Shown one piece after another: positions 33,950 through 44,249 of a stretch of DNA of 64,000 nt. The notes beneath the pieces were generated by a model. The model was given only the letters and a program-made list of their open reading frames with translations, was not told where the DNA came from and made no database searches. Position 1 is the stretch's first letter. Each line of letters starts with the position of its first letter. The position numbers and the translations under genes were made by a program. Source of the DNA: Colletotrichum lupini (Eukaryota; Ascomycota; Sordariomycetes; Glomerellales; Glomerellaceae); NCBI RefSeq assembly GCF_023278565.1, contig NC_064679.1:744001-808000 (forward strand). Direction: 5' to 3'.

Positions 33950-35485
33950 ATGCCATCTCCACTCGTTTCAACCCTCTCAGGGGCTCTCCTGCTACTGGGC
34001 AACCTCCCCAATGTCGTCGCGGAACTTGATATCAGCAGCGCAGACCGCATCAAAGAATCATCACGATCTCTTGCTAAGGACCTTATGACGTTCTATCAAG
34101 GCGACAAGCCTGGACAGACTCCAGGTATACTTCCGTGGTCGTCTGAGGATGTTAACAAATACTGGTGGTACTTGAGTGGCAGCTTCTTTGCCACCTATCT
34201 CGACTACTGGCATTTGACAGGAGACGACAGCTAGGCGGCTACAGTCAGCAAGGCACTACAGTTCCAGGTTGGACCCGAAAACGATTATATGCCCCCTAAT
34301 CAGACAGCTAGTCTTGGAAATGAGGATCAATGTTTCTGGGGCACGGCTGCTCTTATGGCTGCCGAGTATGGGTTCCCCGAGGTGGATGGAAAAGCGAGAT
34401 GGATCGACCTTGCGAAGAATGTGTGGACGACTCAAGCATCGCCTGATCGCTATGATGAGACCTGCAATGGTGGCCTTCGCTGGCAGATTCCATTGTCCAA
34501 TAATGGATATGAATGGAAGCATAGTAAGTTACGGTGCTTCTTTTGATAAGACTAAGTGCAGTCAAAGCTAACCTTACATAGCGGCCTCCAACGCGTGTTT
34601 CTTCAACCTTGGAGCCCGGCTTGCTCGGTTCACTGGCAACACAACTTACTCTGACTACTCTGATAAGAGATGGGACTGGCTCACTGGAGTCGGTTTCGTT
34701 GACACTAGTAACTGGAAGGTCTACGACGGGGCACTGGCAGAGAACAACTGCACCCAAATCGGCAAAGCTCAATGGTCTTACACACCAGCCATGCTCATTC
34801 AGGGCGCAGCGTTCATGTATAACAACGCAGGTCTTCCTATCCGAGCATAAGTCTCGAGGCTCAGAGAATATGACTAATATCGGTGTAGACAAACGGCTCC
34901 GAAATCTGGCGTGACCGTGCCGCGGGACTCTCTGACACTCTGTTGAAAGACTTTTTCCCTGACGGCGTCATTTTCGAATCGGCTTGCGAACCAGCTGAGG
35001 GTCGCTGTCCCACTGACGCCCTTTTCTACAAAGGATTTGTGCACCGGTGGCTCTCCTCGGCCACTCAACTCGCCCCTTTCTTGGCAGACACATGGCTTCC
35101 GGTCTTGAAAACTTCCGCTGAAGCTGCGGTCAAGCAGTGTGAGCCCGGAAATTCGGAGATCAACAATCGCTGCGGCTTCTATTGGACCAGTGGCAGATTT
35201 GTCGACCCTATGACGGCTGATCACACTACGGGTATTGGTGAAGGATTAAGCGTTCTGGCTGCAGTCTCGAATCTGCTCATCAAGGATGCCAAGGCACCGA
35301 TCGTTGAGGCTGCTAAAAGTGGCGGAAGCACTGGCAAATCTCCTAGCGGCACGACCGGGGGGTCTTCGCCGACTTCGACTACCTCGACGACGGCTAATCC
35401 AGGATCAGGAGCTGGGAAACTTGAACTGTATATCAAAATTCCTTTCCTCATCTCATCATTCATGCTTCTGGCTTGGCACCTCTGA
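33950..35485 (+). pseudogene. GH76 Dfg5/Dcw1-like cell-wall alpha-1,6-mannanase homologue with an in-frame stop
   Basis: Three exons: 33950-34523, 34582-34826 and 34889-35485. They would give about 471 residues: signal peptide (1-24), GH76 domain with YLDYWHLTGDD, DYMPPNQT and GFYWTSGRF, a Ser/Thr/Gly-rich stalk, and a hydrophobic C-terminal tail typical of GPI anchoring. Dfg5/Dcw1 proteins work at the cell surface, where they are thought to link GPI mannoproteins to the wall. A TAG at 34232-34234 (codon 95) interrupts the first exon inside a conserved block, and no splice pattern removes it. In the presumed catalytic motif GNEDQ (124-128) the first of the usual two Asp is Glu. Intron 2 needs a GC donor (GCAGGT) to keep the TNGSEIWRD frame. 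The gene starts 335 bp from chromovirus B. It could also be an assembly error or a read-through gene. Confidence 0.85.
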
Positions 35486-35760
35486 TTTCAGGTGACGGAC
35501 TCAGGACTCAAAACACATATATCTATCCTCAGATGAAGCTTAGACAAGCGTCAGAACAGTCACGTGAAAGACGAGCGAAGGCGTAGGACTCGAACCGGAG
35601 TTGAAGATTAAAGATGTAGAGATTGCTATAGCAAGATACTAGTTTGCCGCTCATACAAAGTAAAATACGGCCCCATTTAGCCCTTGCGCCTAACCCAGTC
35701 AGCCCCGTGACATTATGCATCATTCCGTCGTAAGCGTCGTAAGTGTAGTCCAAGCCCCGC

Positions 35761-37311
35761 CTATCTATGAGACCTCCTGGCTTGACCTGCAAACCCCAAA
35801 TATTCTTGAGTATCTTGTAGTATAATACCAGATTCCTCCTCATTATCCATGACATACCTCGGCATCGTCGCCGATCCCATTCCGATCAAAGTGTTGTGTA
35901 TATCCTTGGGATTAATTGTGTCTTTTGAGTAGTGACCTTGAGTAGGGTAGTCAAAGGGGAGGATCTGGTCAGTGTCCATGGTGTAAGAGTGGTAGTCGGA
36001 TGGCACAGTTGATACGACGTCAAAGACGGGCTCAAAGACTTCAAAGCCTGAGGCGTCGAGGCTGTCAAAGTCGTCCACCGTGCCGGAGTGAGAGTAAGTT
36101 TGGTAGTCTGCTGGAAGTTGCACGCCCGCGTAGTTAGCCTCGGCGGGTCGACTATTCGATCGGGTTTTCCGAGAGTCGTGTGATGAGGAGGTGACGCCAG
36201 ATGTGGTAACGTGTTGTGTAGAGTCTGTGGCAAGAGACATGTTGTCCATACCCCAGTTCTGGTCTTGGTAGCCAGAGTTGTGATAAGTATGCGAGCTGTA
36301 TCCGTGGCCATTTCCAATGGTCCGGCTGTATCCACCGGAGCTCGCAGAAGGGTATGCGCTCGAGGCATCTGTTGATGATGCACTCGGGCTGGATCCGGAA
36401 AGCCTTCGGTACTCGCGAGATCTCTCCGAGTCCGCATCGCTTCCGTCAGAGTCGTAGTGCGTGGCGTACCCCCTTTCCCATCTATCCACTGCCTTTTCCA
36501 TCGCATCAAACATGAGCTGCGTAGGCAAAAGACAGGGAGAATAGGCGTCGTGGTCTGTGCCGTTCAGTTAGCTTGTTATGTCAACTACTTGTAAGTGCGC
36601 TTGAGTCAACTTACAAATCTCCACTTTCTTCGCCCAGTCTTCCTGGCCGGGGTAGAGCTTCATCAGAAGCTTGTGGCGATACTTGTAGTCGAGCGATTGC
36701 CCACTTGCCCGCACCGAAATGTTCTCCAGAACCCGTTGTTGGTCCTCGGAGAGCAATGGGGGCTCGTGAAGCGACCACACCTTGGTGCAGCTGCGCGAGT
36801 GTGATGACTTAGACTCCGCTGGCTTTGAGCCGAATCGAGCTCCACAGTGATGGCACTGCTTGTCACTTCTCAGATGAACTCGCTTGATGTGCTCGCTGGG
36901 TTGGGTAAGTCAGAACGCCATACCTGCATGACTTGGACAGGGGTCGTAAACTCACATCAATTTACCGATCCCACCCTTGATGTTTCCATCAGTACAGGAG
37001 TTTCGGACATGAGTGAATGCTGCCGGGTTTTTGATGAAAAGAGGGCAGGCCAAGTTGACGCTCTTCTCATCAACGTTGTCCTTGGATTGGTGACGGTGCA
37101 GGGGTAGACCCATCTCCCTCCTGAGCTCCGTCATGAGGAAGTCCTTCATGCTGGACCAGCCCATTGGTGACTGGGGAGTAGGTTGTTGGATGACATCGAC
37201 AGGGACATTGGTGCTAAGTTTGGGTCGCTTGACCTCCAAGACCTGGCTGGACTTGCCGTGAGTGACAGACTCACGGCTTCGCTGCCGGACTCGCTTGCTG
37301 TTCTCGCCCAT
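35761..37311 (-). CDS. C2H2-like zinc-finger protein, probable
   Basis: Three exons: 36956-37311, 36615-36895 and 35761-36554. Two 60-nt introns (GTGAGT...CAG and GTAAGT...CAG) join frames into 476 residues. Joining creates a Cys/His array from separate exons: CPLF (Cys89), Cys106, EHIKRVH (His121, His126), then CHHCGARF (Cys133, Cys136) and HSRSC. This arrangement with the following EDWAKKVEI block resembles a large lineage-specific fungal family of degenerate C2H2 proteins with no known role. The C-terminal half is Ser/Tyr/Asp-rich and probably disordered. Convergent with the GH76 gene. Exon joins are good; the function is uncertain. Confidence 0.75.
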
Positions 37312-39953
37312 GATTGCTAGACGGCCAAAAGTGTGGTTTTCTTGGCTCCTGAAACGCTGCGAGGTTCTCTGTGACCTCTTCTCCTATCTGGTAAATGCGC
37401 TGAACACGATGTTCAGTGACCTTGGCCTCGGTTTTGAATCCTTGCTCGGAGAGCTTGATGAGGTTTGCCGGAAATGTGGCTTGCTGTTCCCGAACCCACG
37501 CTTCTGTGAGTCTGTTGCTTGGTCCAATGTACTTTGGGTCGCTGCTGACAACCGAGCCGAGTGAATATGAAGGCTGTTGCTGCCGAGTAAAATGACCCTG
37601 CGATCTTGTAGATCTACCCTCGACCGAATCGCCAAAGTTAGTTCAACTCTCAATGATTATAGCGTAGTTCCATGGCCAAGGATATGGTTCGGCTTACACC
37701 CGATTGGGGATAACTCACCTCTTTGGCGTGTTGTTGAGCACCATTCGGTTCAAGTCAGATAGACATAGAGAGCAGCCATCAACCCGGAACTACACACGAA
37801 CGCGCAAATACCGGATCCTAGATGATGGGAAAAGACAACAAAGAGTCGAGAACAACTTGAGAACACTCTTGAAGGTGAATTCAGAATGAGAGAGGAAGAG
37901 GGAGTCGATCCATGGCTCAACGGGGCGGCTTACGACTAAGAAGCAATCTTCGATCGCAATTGCGATCAGGGCATCCCGGCCCCGTCCGCCACCGCCAACA
38001 AGTGCCGTTGGTCGCAATTGAGAATGTGGAAGGGGTCCAAAATGAAGCAAACATATCTCTTGAATCCATGGATTGATTTCCAATCGTTTTGAGGCGATTT
38101 GGGTGGGTTGTGGTCGTTCGACATGGCTTCACGGGTGGTCTGGGACGGGATTTTGGCATCGGATCTCACTACGTGGGAAGACTGAACCCAGCAACGATGT
38201 TCAACTCAGCGTTTTTCATATGCAAAGACTGTTCAATATTGTTTCTGAATAGTCTCTTTGTGATTGGTCGTAAAAGAACGAGTATTGATTTGCTCTGGCA
38301 ACTTGCGCACTCGCTTGGCGTCGAAGGGGAGGTCTGGAAGCCAACCGTCCGCGCTTGCATCAAAGAAACCCACGACTACATGTACCCGAACAACACGCAA
38401 AAGGATTTCGATCTTTTCTACCACGAATTTGGAAACTCTGAAACTAGTGCCATTACTTCAAATCGAGCCACAATGAGCCCTAGATCACCGTCCAGGGTCG
38501 TTCAACTGGTGATCCTATGGACGTGCCCTCGGAGAATTAGCTCAATAGCGCTAGACTCATCCAGGGACCAGGAGTCTGGAATGCTTCTACGGATATTCTA
38601 GTACGTGGAAAGGCCAGCGTTGCATCGGCAAGCTTCAAGAGAAGGATGATAGACTTCTTCACCGCCTGATTTAAGGTTTTTTACGGGAGTTCTCAATGGA
38701 CGAACCCTCTCTATGTGGAACAGCCGATGGATTCCTGTTCCGAGCCTACGGTCTCGTGACAAGGGGTTCATGCGGGCGATCTTGGATCAGGGTTGACGAC
38801 TTGGCCATCACGAAGGGGTGATCGCAAAGTCGCAAAGTCGCAAAGAAGCAGGAGCAGTTGCACTGATTCTGGAGATGTGAGAGAGTCCCCAAACCCGGGG
38901 TTTCGGCAGAGTAGCGGTCAGAAATTGTGTTCCCCTGGCGGAAACGGCCGTGTCAAGTGCGCTTCTGTGCAGGCCTACTACTAGTGGCCAAGCGGACTGG
39001 ATCTCTGCTGTTCCGGCCGTCGCCATTTTACCGCTCCGGATGCTTCGACGCGGGGTGGTGTTCCCAACGACGGGTAAAAACATCTGCCCTGCCCTCCATC
39101 TCTCTGCCACATAAATTACATAAACCAACCACTCGTTTCGATTGTTTCGACATGGATGCCCAGTAGGATGATTGCCACACCCTTGCTTGGATCCGATCCA
39201 CCAAAGGCCGATTTGCTCCGTGTCCCTGGATCTGTGCTCCGCTGGTCCCATACCCATCGATTCCGAGTCGCTGGGTCGAAGTAGGACAAGACGCCTCGCC
39301 ATTGGAAGAGGCGCAGCAACCTGCGACGCTGCCCCTGATTCCGATGGAGACTTTGAAGCGGTGTGAGCACGCCTGAAGCAGTTTACCCGTGACCGCGGTA
39401 CCAACAACCAGGTTTGCCAACGACGAGATTGGCATCCCGGATCCTTCAAACCCTAGTCTTCAGTCCGCGGCGGAGTCTTGCTTGTAATTCGCGCTGGAGC
39501 CGTTACTTGTCAGTCCCAAAAAGCCTTCACGAAAAGTGGCCAACTTACCTTGACGAGACGAGCAATTACAGGATCGGATGCAGGCTGACGTAGGACGCGC
39601 AAGATCATGCAGGCGTAATCTCTTGAACCAACAAACTGTGAATGGTTGCACGATTCCGGCGCGAATCTGTGTCGCCGAAGGAAGACGCCGCAATATGGAC
39701 CAGAAGTGGTGCAGAAATCCCAACCTCCACCCTGTCCTCAACGCATTCGTCTGGTCACCTGCTCTTCCTTCGATGGGGTCGATGCTGATCGGCCCTGGCG
39801 CTCTCAAGTCCGTGGAGTGATGTCGTCGGAAAGTCGCCGAGAGGCTGATGATGATGGCTCGCTCGCTATGACCTATTAGACCACCGCCCTTGGTCGGCAG
39901 CGAGCACCAATACGTTGAGGAGCGTTCTTGCGATACGTCAAGAAGGCGAAGCT
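37312..39953. other. 2.6-kb intergenic region, no gene recognised
   Basis: Promoter side of the C2H2 gene and 3' side of the Zn2Cys6 gene. Open frames of 170 codons (38089-38601, plus) and 213 codons (38808-39449, minus) have no recognisable domain or splice-supported extension. A 9-bp unit GCAAAGTC(A/G) repeats about three times near 38823. Confidence 0.55.
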
Positions 39954-41470
39954 TCAATCAATCATCTTTTGAACTGAAAGCACACCGTGGTCGACGGACC
40001 CCGGCTTCTTGACCTGTTCGGCTGGCCATTGAAGCCATTGGGCGTACTGAGATGGTAGAGTAACGAACAGCCCTTTCATGAGATGCTCCGACCAGCCTTG
40101 CATGAACCAGAAATGTTCGAGGGTTTGAACCAGGACATTGAAGTGCCCTAGCAATATCAGTGATAGCGCTTCCTTTTGCTGGATGCGAATTACAAAGTCG
40201 TCGCTCATGCTATACAGCCATCGCATAACGACCTCAAATCGGCCCTGGACGTGCGCCTCCGGCTCCGCTTCGGTGCCAAATGTTTGCTTGAAGCAGTCCT
40301 TGAGCAAGTCAAGTGAGATTGTGTACATTTGGCGCTCGGGTTCAGGCGTGGTGGCCACCAAATCGGCGAGCTCTTCGAACCGTTGTTCCCATGAGACCAT
40401 CTTGTGCACGGGGTTGGGCAGTGGCGGACAGTGAGTCCAGGTATGTTCGAAAGATATGTTTCCGTCATCCCAGCCCGCGATGATGGCTTGTATACCCATC
40501 TTCTGGACGACTATACGGACTCCTCGGAGTAAGCCCCACCAAGGAACCTCGCCGTCCGCTGCGAGGACTAGGAGATGCCCTGGGCTTGGCTTCTTCGCAA
40601 ACGTGTAGAGGCAGACGAGCACCGTGGTATGGTATAGCGCTTGACAGTTGTCTATATTGATATTCGGTATAAGGTTCGTGATCGCCGGTAGGGCACTTGT
40701 GGAGTGCCGCTCTGCGAGGGTCTCGTACCGCAGGGCCTCTGCTGGCCGGAGTCTAGCGAGGTGCTGTGCTGATATCGCCAGAACCATGTGGAAGACGTAT
40801 TGATGTTGGAAGCCCAGCCGGGGCACATATTCTCGCCATACACGTGCTTCACCAAGGGTAATTGCTGTATGGCACATATAGTGATGCAGGAGTTCGAGAT
40901 CGTCCCGGTTTAACACCGCGGGGGCGATGGAGGAGAAGGAGGGCTCAGCGGACGTTGTAGGGGCCGGTATACGCGGTGTCTTGGTCGCATCGGATTCGGA
41001 GGCACTCGGTGTCGGTAACTTCCGGACGGCGTCCCAGTCCTTTCGAGGACGGCCCCGTTTTCGCGGTGCCGGTGGCGGCGCCGGTGGCGAGAGGTCGGTA
41101 GGAGATTGGGTTAGTAGGTTCGTGGGCGGAGGAGCGAAGTCGCAGTGCATCGAGAATCTCAGACAGTTGCCACATTCAGGCTTGGTCTCATCGCACTGTC
41201 AGGTCCATTACAGTCAGCATTGGTTACTATTCAAAGTCCAATTGCGCGGTATGCGTGGGTGGGCAGCGATTCAGCGTCACGAGAAGGTATGGAGACACGC
41301 GCCTTGACTTTTCTCCTTTTACAGTTGTGGCACCCATTGCGAGACTTCTTATGAGGTCTTCTCTTATTCTTGCGACACGTCCCGCAGCAGCAACCACTGC
41401 CACTCGTGTGCTTGTCCGACGCCGTGCATACTGATGCTGTCGGGCCGGTCTCGTTCTGGCCCTCGTTCAT
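39954..41470 (-). CDS. Zn2Cys6 transcription factor (sterol-uptake-control-like family)
   Basis: Exon 1 41303-41470, exon 2 39954-41195, 469 residues. The intron (107 nt) splits the zinc cluster right after KRRKVK. Together the exons give Cys47-x2-Cys50-x6-Cys57-x6-Cys64-x2-Cys67-x6-Cys74. To keep this frame the donor must be GC (AAG/GCGCGT), with acceptor CTGACAG; a GT donor 4 nt on would put a stop in frame. After the DNA-binding domain comes a Pro-rich linker with an AT-hook-like RKRGRPRK, then the family block LELLHHYMCHTAITLG and, near the C-terminus, FWFMQGWSEHL. These match the Upc2-like fungal group. A nuclear regulator; target genes are unknown. It resembles the protein at 54616-56111 along its length. 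Confidence 0.9.
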
Positions 41471-42354
41471 GGTTCGCGATCGTGGGGCAGCGCTCGTCGA
41501 GCATGGATTCGGTTAGGCTGGGTAGCGGTTAGGTAAGGTCTGGATCGGTAGCTCGAGCGGGACGGCCTCGTCCATTCCTACGAGCGCATTCCGCATATGA
41601 CGTCGCTTGGCATCAGTTTGGGGTGGCTGGGAGTCAGCATTGGATTAGTCGACACATAATTCAGCGCCTCAAAGAGCTTGAAGAATTGCAGAATGTCGAC
41701 TTGGCCTGCTCCAAAGCTGTTCGGGAACCTCCCCGCACGTGGGTCCACGGCCTCGCTTTCGGGGTCTCGGATGATTTATCGTATTTGATCCGAGAACTGA
41801 TCCGGTTTGATTGGCTGAGCGGCACTCACTCTCCCAATGAGTTGAATCTCTATACATCAAGATCTCATCAATTGAACCATTCTTATTTCGACTCACTGCA
41901 GCCTGCTTCTGTGCTTGGCCTATGAGACTCGAATGAACGTATTCAATAATCTTGACTCGACTAGGCTCCGACTTCTCATATCAGACACAACAGCAAACAT
42001 CGTCATTCAACTCAACACCTGAGCCATAATGCCCAAAATCAATCCTCCATTAACATTCTGAATTCCGCCGCAAAATGAACCTCATGGATAATTCTCCGCC
42101 AAGTTGGCGCAACAGAGATGAAGTCCCTTTTATATCTCAAATCTTCTCTGACGTTCCATAATAAGTATGATCGTCATAGACCCCAGCTAAATTCAGCGTT
42201 TCAGTCTTACAGCTGTTAGCAATCAAGGCAATTAAGGTAGGTACATCTAACAAAATTGACGTTCTATTGCATTCGAGTAACTTCTATATCAAATCTGGGG
42301 TATCAACCTCTAACCTTATGTATCAAATGGGTATCTCTAAGTCATGCTCGCGTT
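41471..42354. other. Intergenic, promoter region of the Zn2Cys6 gene
   Basis: Nothing recognisable. A 100-codon plus-strand frame at 41623-41925 has no domain. Confidence 0.5.
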
Positions 42355-44249
42355 CTACATCCAGGTCTTCGTATTAACGACCCCTCTCAAGTCTAACTCG
42401 TACTCTGCATTTGCCTCTCTTCGGAAACTCCTGATGCTCATCGGGGTCATCGGCGTTCTAGGAGCCTGCAATGTGGCGCTATCTCTCCACGGAGGCTGAT
42501 AACTAAGCGGCTGTAATGGCGCTGGTGGCAGTGGCTTCATCCTCGGATCGAGATGCTCCGAAATGTGAACCTTGATCATGAATGAGTCCTCTGAAGGCGA
42601 GGGCTCGGGGGATGGTACCGTTCGGGGCCGTGATGTGATGACGGGAGCTGGAGCAACAGGCTTCTTGTCTCCGAATGAAAGCCGGCTGCTTGCCCTGTTC
42701 AAAGTTTCCTTGACTTCAACCGTCGGGCGTGTGCCTCGGATAGTCGTGAGAAGTCCCGGGATCTTCTTGAGAAGAGGTCGTAATGCAGGAAGACTACCGC
42801 ACATCAAGGCGCACGAGATCTCGGCCATGCTCCATGTCACCACATCGACGTTATCCCCTGGCTATGTCAGTCCTCTGCTTGGGATGTAGTCTAGCGCCTG
42901 AACTTACATGTGGTGTCATAAGACTCCGCAAACAGTACGAGCCAGCGCAATCGCACAATGGAAGTGATGCATGCGCTGAAAGAGATTTGAGTTAGCCGAA
43001 AGACTCGAAGTTTCAATACAGCGCTAGGACTCACAATGATCCAAGACTCAGCATGAAGCCAACCGCAATCTTCTTTTTGAAACCCAATTGGAGCCTGCTG
43101 AGCTGCTGGATGGGCATAGCGAAAATGACGATATCCTCAACGATGCTGAGAATTGCGCTGGCCATGGCAACGGCGTTGACATTGACGCATTTGCGCTCGA
43201 TAGTTCGGTCCCAGATTCCAGCGATGGGGGCACATTCGAACATGATGACAAAGAGAAAGACCAGTCCATGGCCGACGAGGAATACAAATACCAGTTTGTT
43301 GATGATTTGGAACTTGCGATCGGGGAACACGCGGGCGAAAAGGGCAACGATGGACAGCTTTGCTAGGATGAGGACGACGACGTAAAGCATTTGAACAGCG
43401 TAGTAGAGCTATGATCAGTCCATTAGTGACATTGAGCTTCGTAGCCGCGCGGCATGTTCAACCTACTTGAAGAATCTTCTGGGCATTTTCCGGGTTCACG
43501 TTCCAGTAATGAAGCCCGAAGCCAAGATCGGCGGCTTTGAAAAGTCAGCAACTGAGTTGTACCAAAAGCAACATAGATGACGGCGTGGAATACTCACTCG
43601 CAACTACGCAACCAAGGGTGGTAGCTAGTATAGCCTATGATAGATATCAGTCGCTGAGGACTAGGTGAAGTATAGTTGAGACATCAATCAACTTACGGCA
43701 GTGACTATCGTCATCCAATCATCGAGCTCTAGGCGGCTTGCTATAATCCATCTCGAAACCAATCTCAATATCACAATCGGAAAGGTTATCACGGCCAAGA
43801 CCGCCACGACCAGCTTGATTTCAGTGTCTCGAGATGGATGAGGGTAAGGACGGCAGAGGTCATCCGTCATATAAGATAATGCTAAAATTCATCAGTAAAA
43901 GCCAGGCTAGGTACGTCAAGCTGAGAACTCACACAGCTGATCTTGCCAGCTACACGATGTTTGCACGCATCCAGATAGTCCATCTAGGAGGGTGACATTG
44001 GTGCAAACACATGAGGCGATGTTGTCTAGTCCGCAGCCTGAACCGAAAAACGCTGTCGTAACACAAGAGACCTGCCATAGGGTGAGATGAAGTCAACTGG
44101 AGGCTGAAGGTATCGACACTTACGGCGCATTGAGGGATCTGAGACATGAGCTCCAACGGAGAAGTTGCTGCATTCGTGCTGTCTTGGCCGAGAACGGCAC
44201 CTGCTACCCAAGGTAGCAGCGCAAGAAACCACCGCACGTGGTTCTTCAT
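42355..44249 (-). CDS. CFEM-containing PTH11-type seven-helix receptor
   Basis: Eight exons: 44124-44249, 43933-44071, 43697-43881, 43598-43634, 43467-43534, 43035-43408, 42908-42975, 42355-42857. All seven introns are GT...AG, 50-63 nt, and join into 499 residues. Signal peptide (about 1-21), then a CFEM domain with all eight cysteines (QCAVSC, GSGC, ASCVC, SGC, TSC, DDLC). Membrane helices follow, such as IKLVVAVLAVITFPIVILRLV and MLYVVVLILAKLSIVALFA. A cytosolic tail of about 120 residues is Pro/Ser-rich. Pth11-class receptors sit in the plasma membrane and in plant pathogens help sense host surfaces upstream of cAMP signalling; that role for this copy is inference. The 37-nt exon 4 is unusually small but keeps frame and sense. 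Confidence 0.94.

Noticed and set aside
35565..35660. Minus-strand GGTTCGAGTCC resembling a tRNA B box
   Set aside because: The T stem pairs at only two positions and no D arm, anticodon arm or acceptor stem can be built.
38808..39449. 213-codon minus-strand frame
   Set aside because: Length alone is not convincing in GC-rich DNA; no motif and competing frames of similar length overlap it.
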